33,506 nt of DNA from the NCBI GenBank assembly GCA_964432485.1, contig CAYSNP010000018.1, forward strand, positions 1-33,506, written 5' to 3'. A program made the position numbers and the translations under genes. Of the stretch, positions 33,432 to 33,506 are shown in pieces; the first letter of the stretch is position 1, and each line of letters begins with the position of its first letter. Under the pieces are notes generated by a model, which was given only the letters and a program-made list of their open reading frames with translations, was not told the origin of the DNA and made no database searches. This stretch comes from CAYSNP01 sp964432485. GTDB lineage: Bacteria > Bacillota > Clostridia > Christensenellales > DTU072.

Positions 33432-33506
33432 GCTATTATTATATTCCTAATCTGTTCTGACTGTCACCGCTACGCTATATTTATTTTGTATATTTTACTG
33501 TTAATT

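Overview
The window reads as chromosomal DNA of a low-GC, anaerobic Firmicute of the Clostridia type, probably uncultured and gut-associated. The basis is the gene order rsmD-coaD / ylbJ / tmcAL / pta-ackA / yceD-rpmF / plsX / rnc / smc / ftsY, the spore-lineage membrane protein YlbJ, acetate-forming Pta-AckA, a ferredoxin-linked 2-oxoacid oxidoreductase, and a large (Bacillus/Clostridium type) SRP RNA. The organism assignment is an inference from gene content only.

Layout. 1-600: two and a bit copies of a 185-bp tandem repeat made of tiny hairpins, an inverted-repeat scar resembling insertion-sequence ends, and a terminator. 598-819 (-): a 73-residue protein with 23 cysteines. 1090-8753 (+): a likely operon with an aconitase-family hydratase, a phenylacetate-CoA ligase, IorA, IorB, a second phenylacetate-CoA ligase and a double-ACT protein, i.e. 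interconversion of aryl-pyruvates, arylacetyl-CoA and arylacetates. 8794-12006 (+): alanine racemase, 5-formyl-THF cyclo-ligase, a single-chain RsmD-CoaD fusion and a coiled-coil protein. 12052-14253 (-): ylbJ and tmcAL. 14401-23831 (+): pta, ackA, yceD, rpmF, plsX, rnc, smc, ftsY. 23920-29399 (+): two large cytosolic glycosidase-like proteins in one operon. 29457-29873 (-): a membrane-anchored FMN-binding protein. 30068-30330 (+): SRP RNA, which no open reading frame reveals. 30530-30877 (+): a small Ig-like lipoprotein. 30940-32655 (+): proS. 32652-33327 (-): two small unknown proteins, one with a Met-Gly-Asn repeat tract.

Main points for a second look. (1) The LacZ-type protein at 23920 aligns without gaps to E. 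coli LacZ around both catalytic glutamates, yet both are replaced (Glu461 to Asp, Glu537 to Asn) and the magnesium ligands are gone, so it is very likely a pseudo-glycosidase; its operon partner, a DUF6067-like protein, may be degenerate too. (2) A leader of about 130 nt, conserved up to the start codon, occurs in front of two unrelated genes (ackA and the lipoprotein gene), with a potentially paired closing stem and an inverted repeat centred on a -10-like hexamer just before the Shine-Dalgarno. I do not recognise it. (3) The SRP RNA apical loop is not the usual GGAA type. (4) RsmD and CoaD are fused. (5) The yceD start codon lies inside a perfect consensus -10 box, and its reading frame runs unusually far into rpmF.
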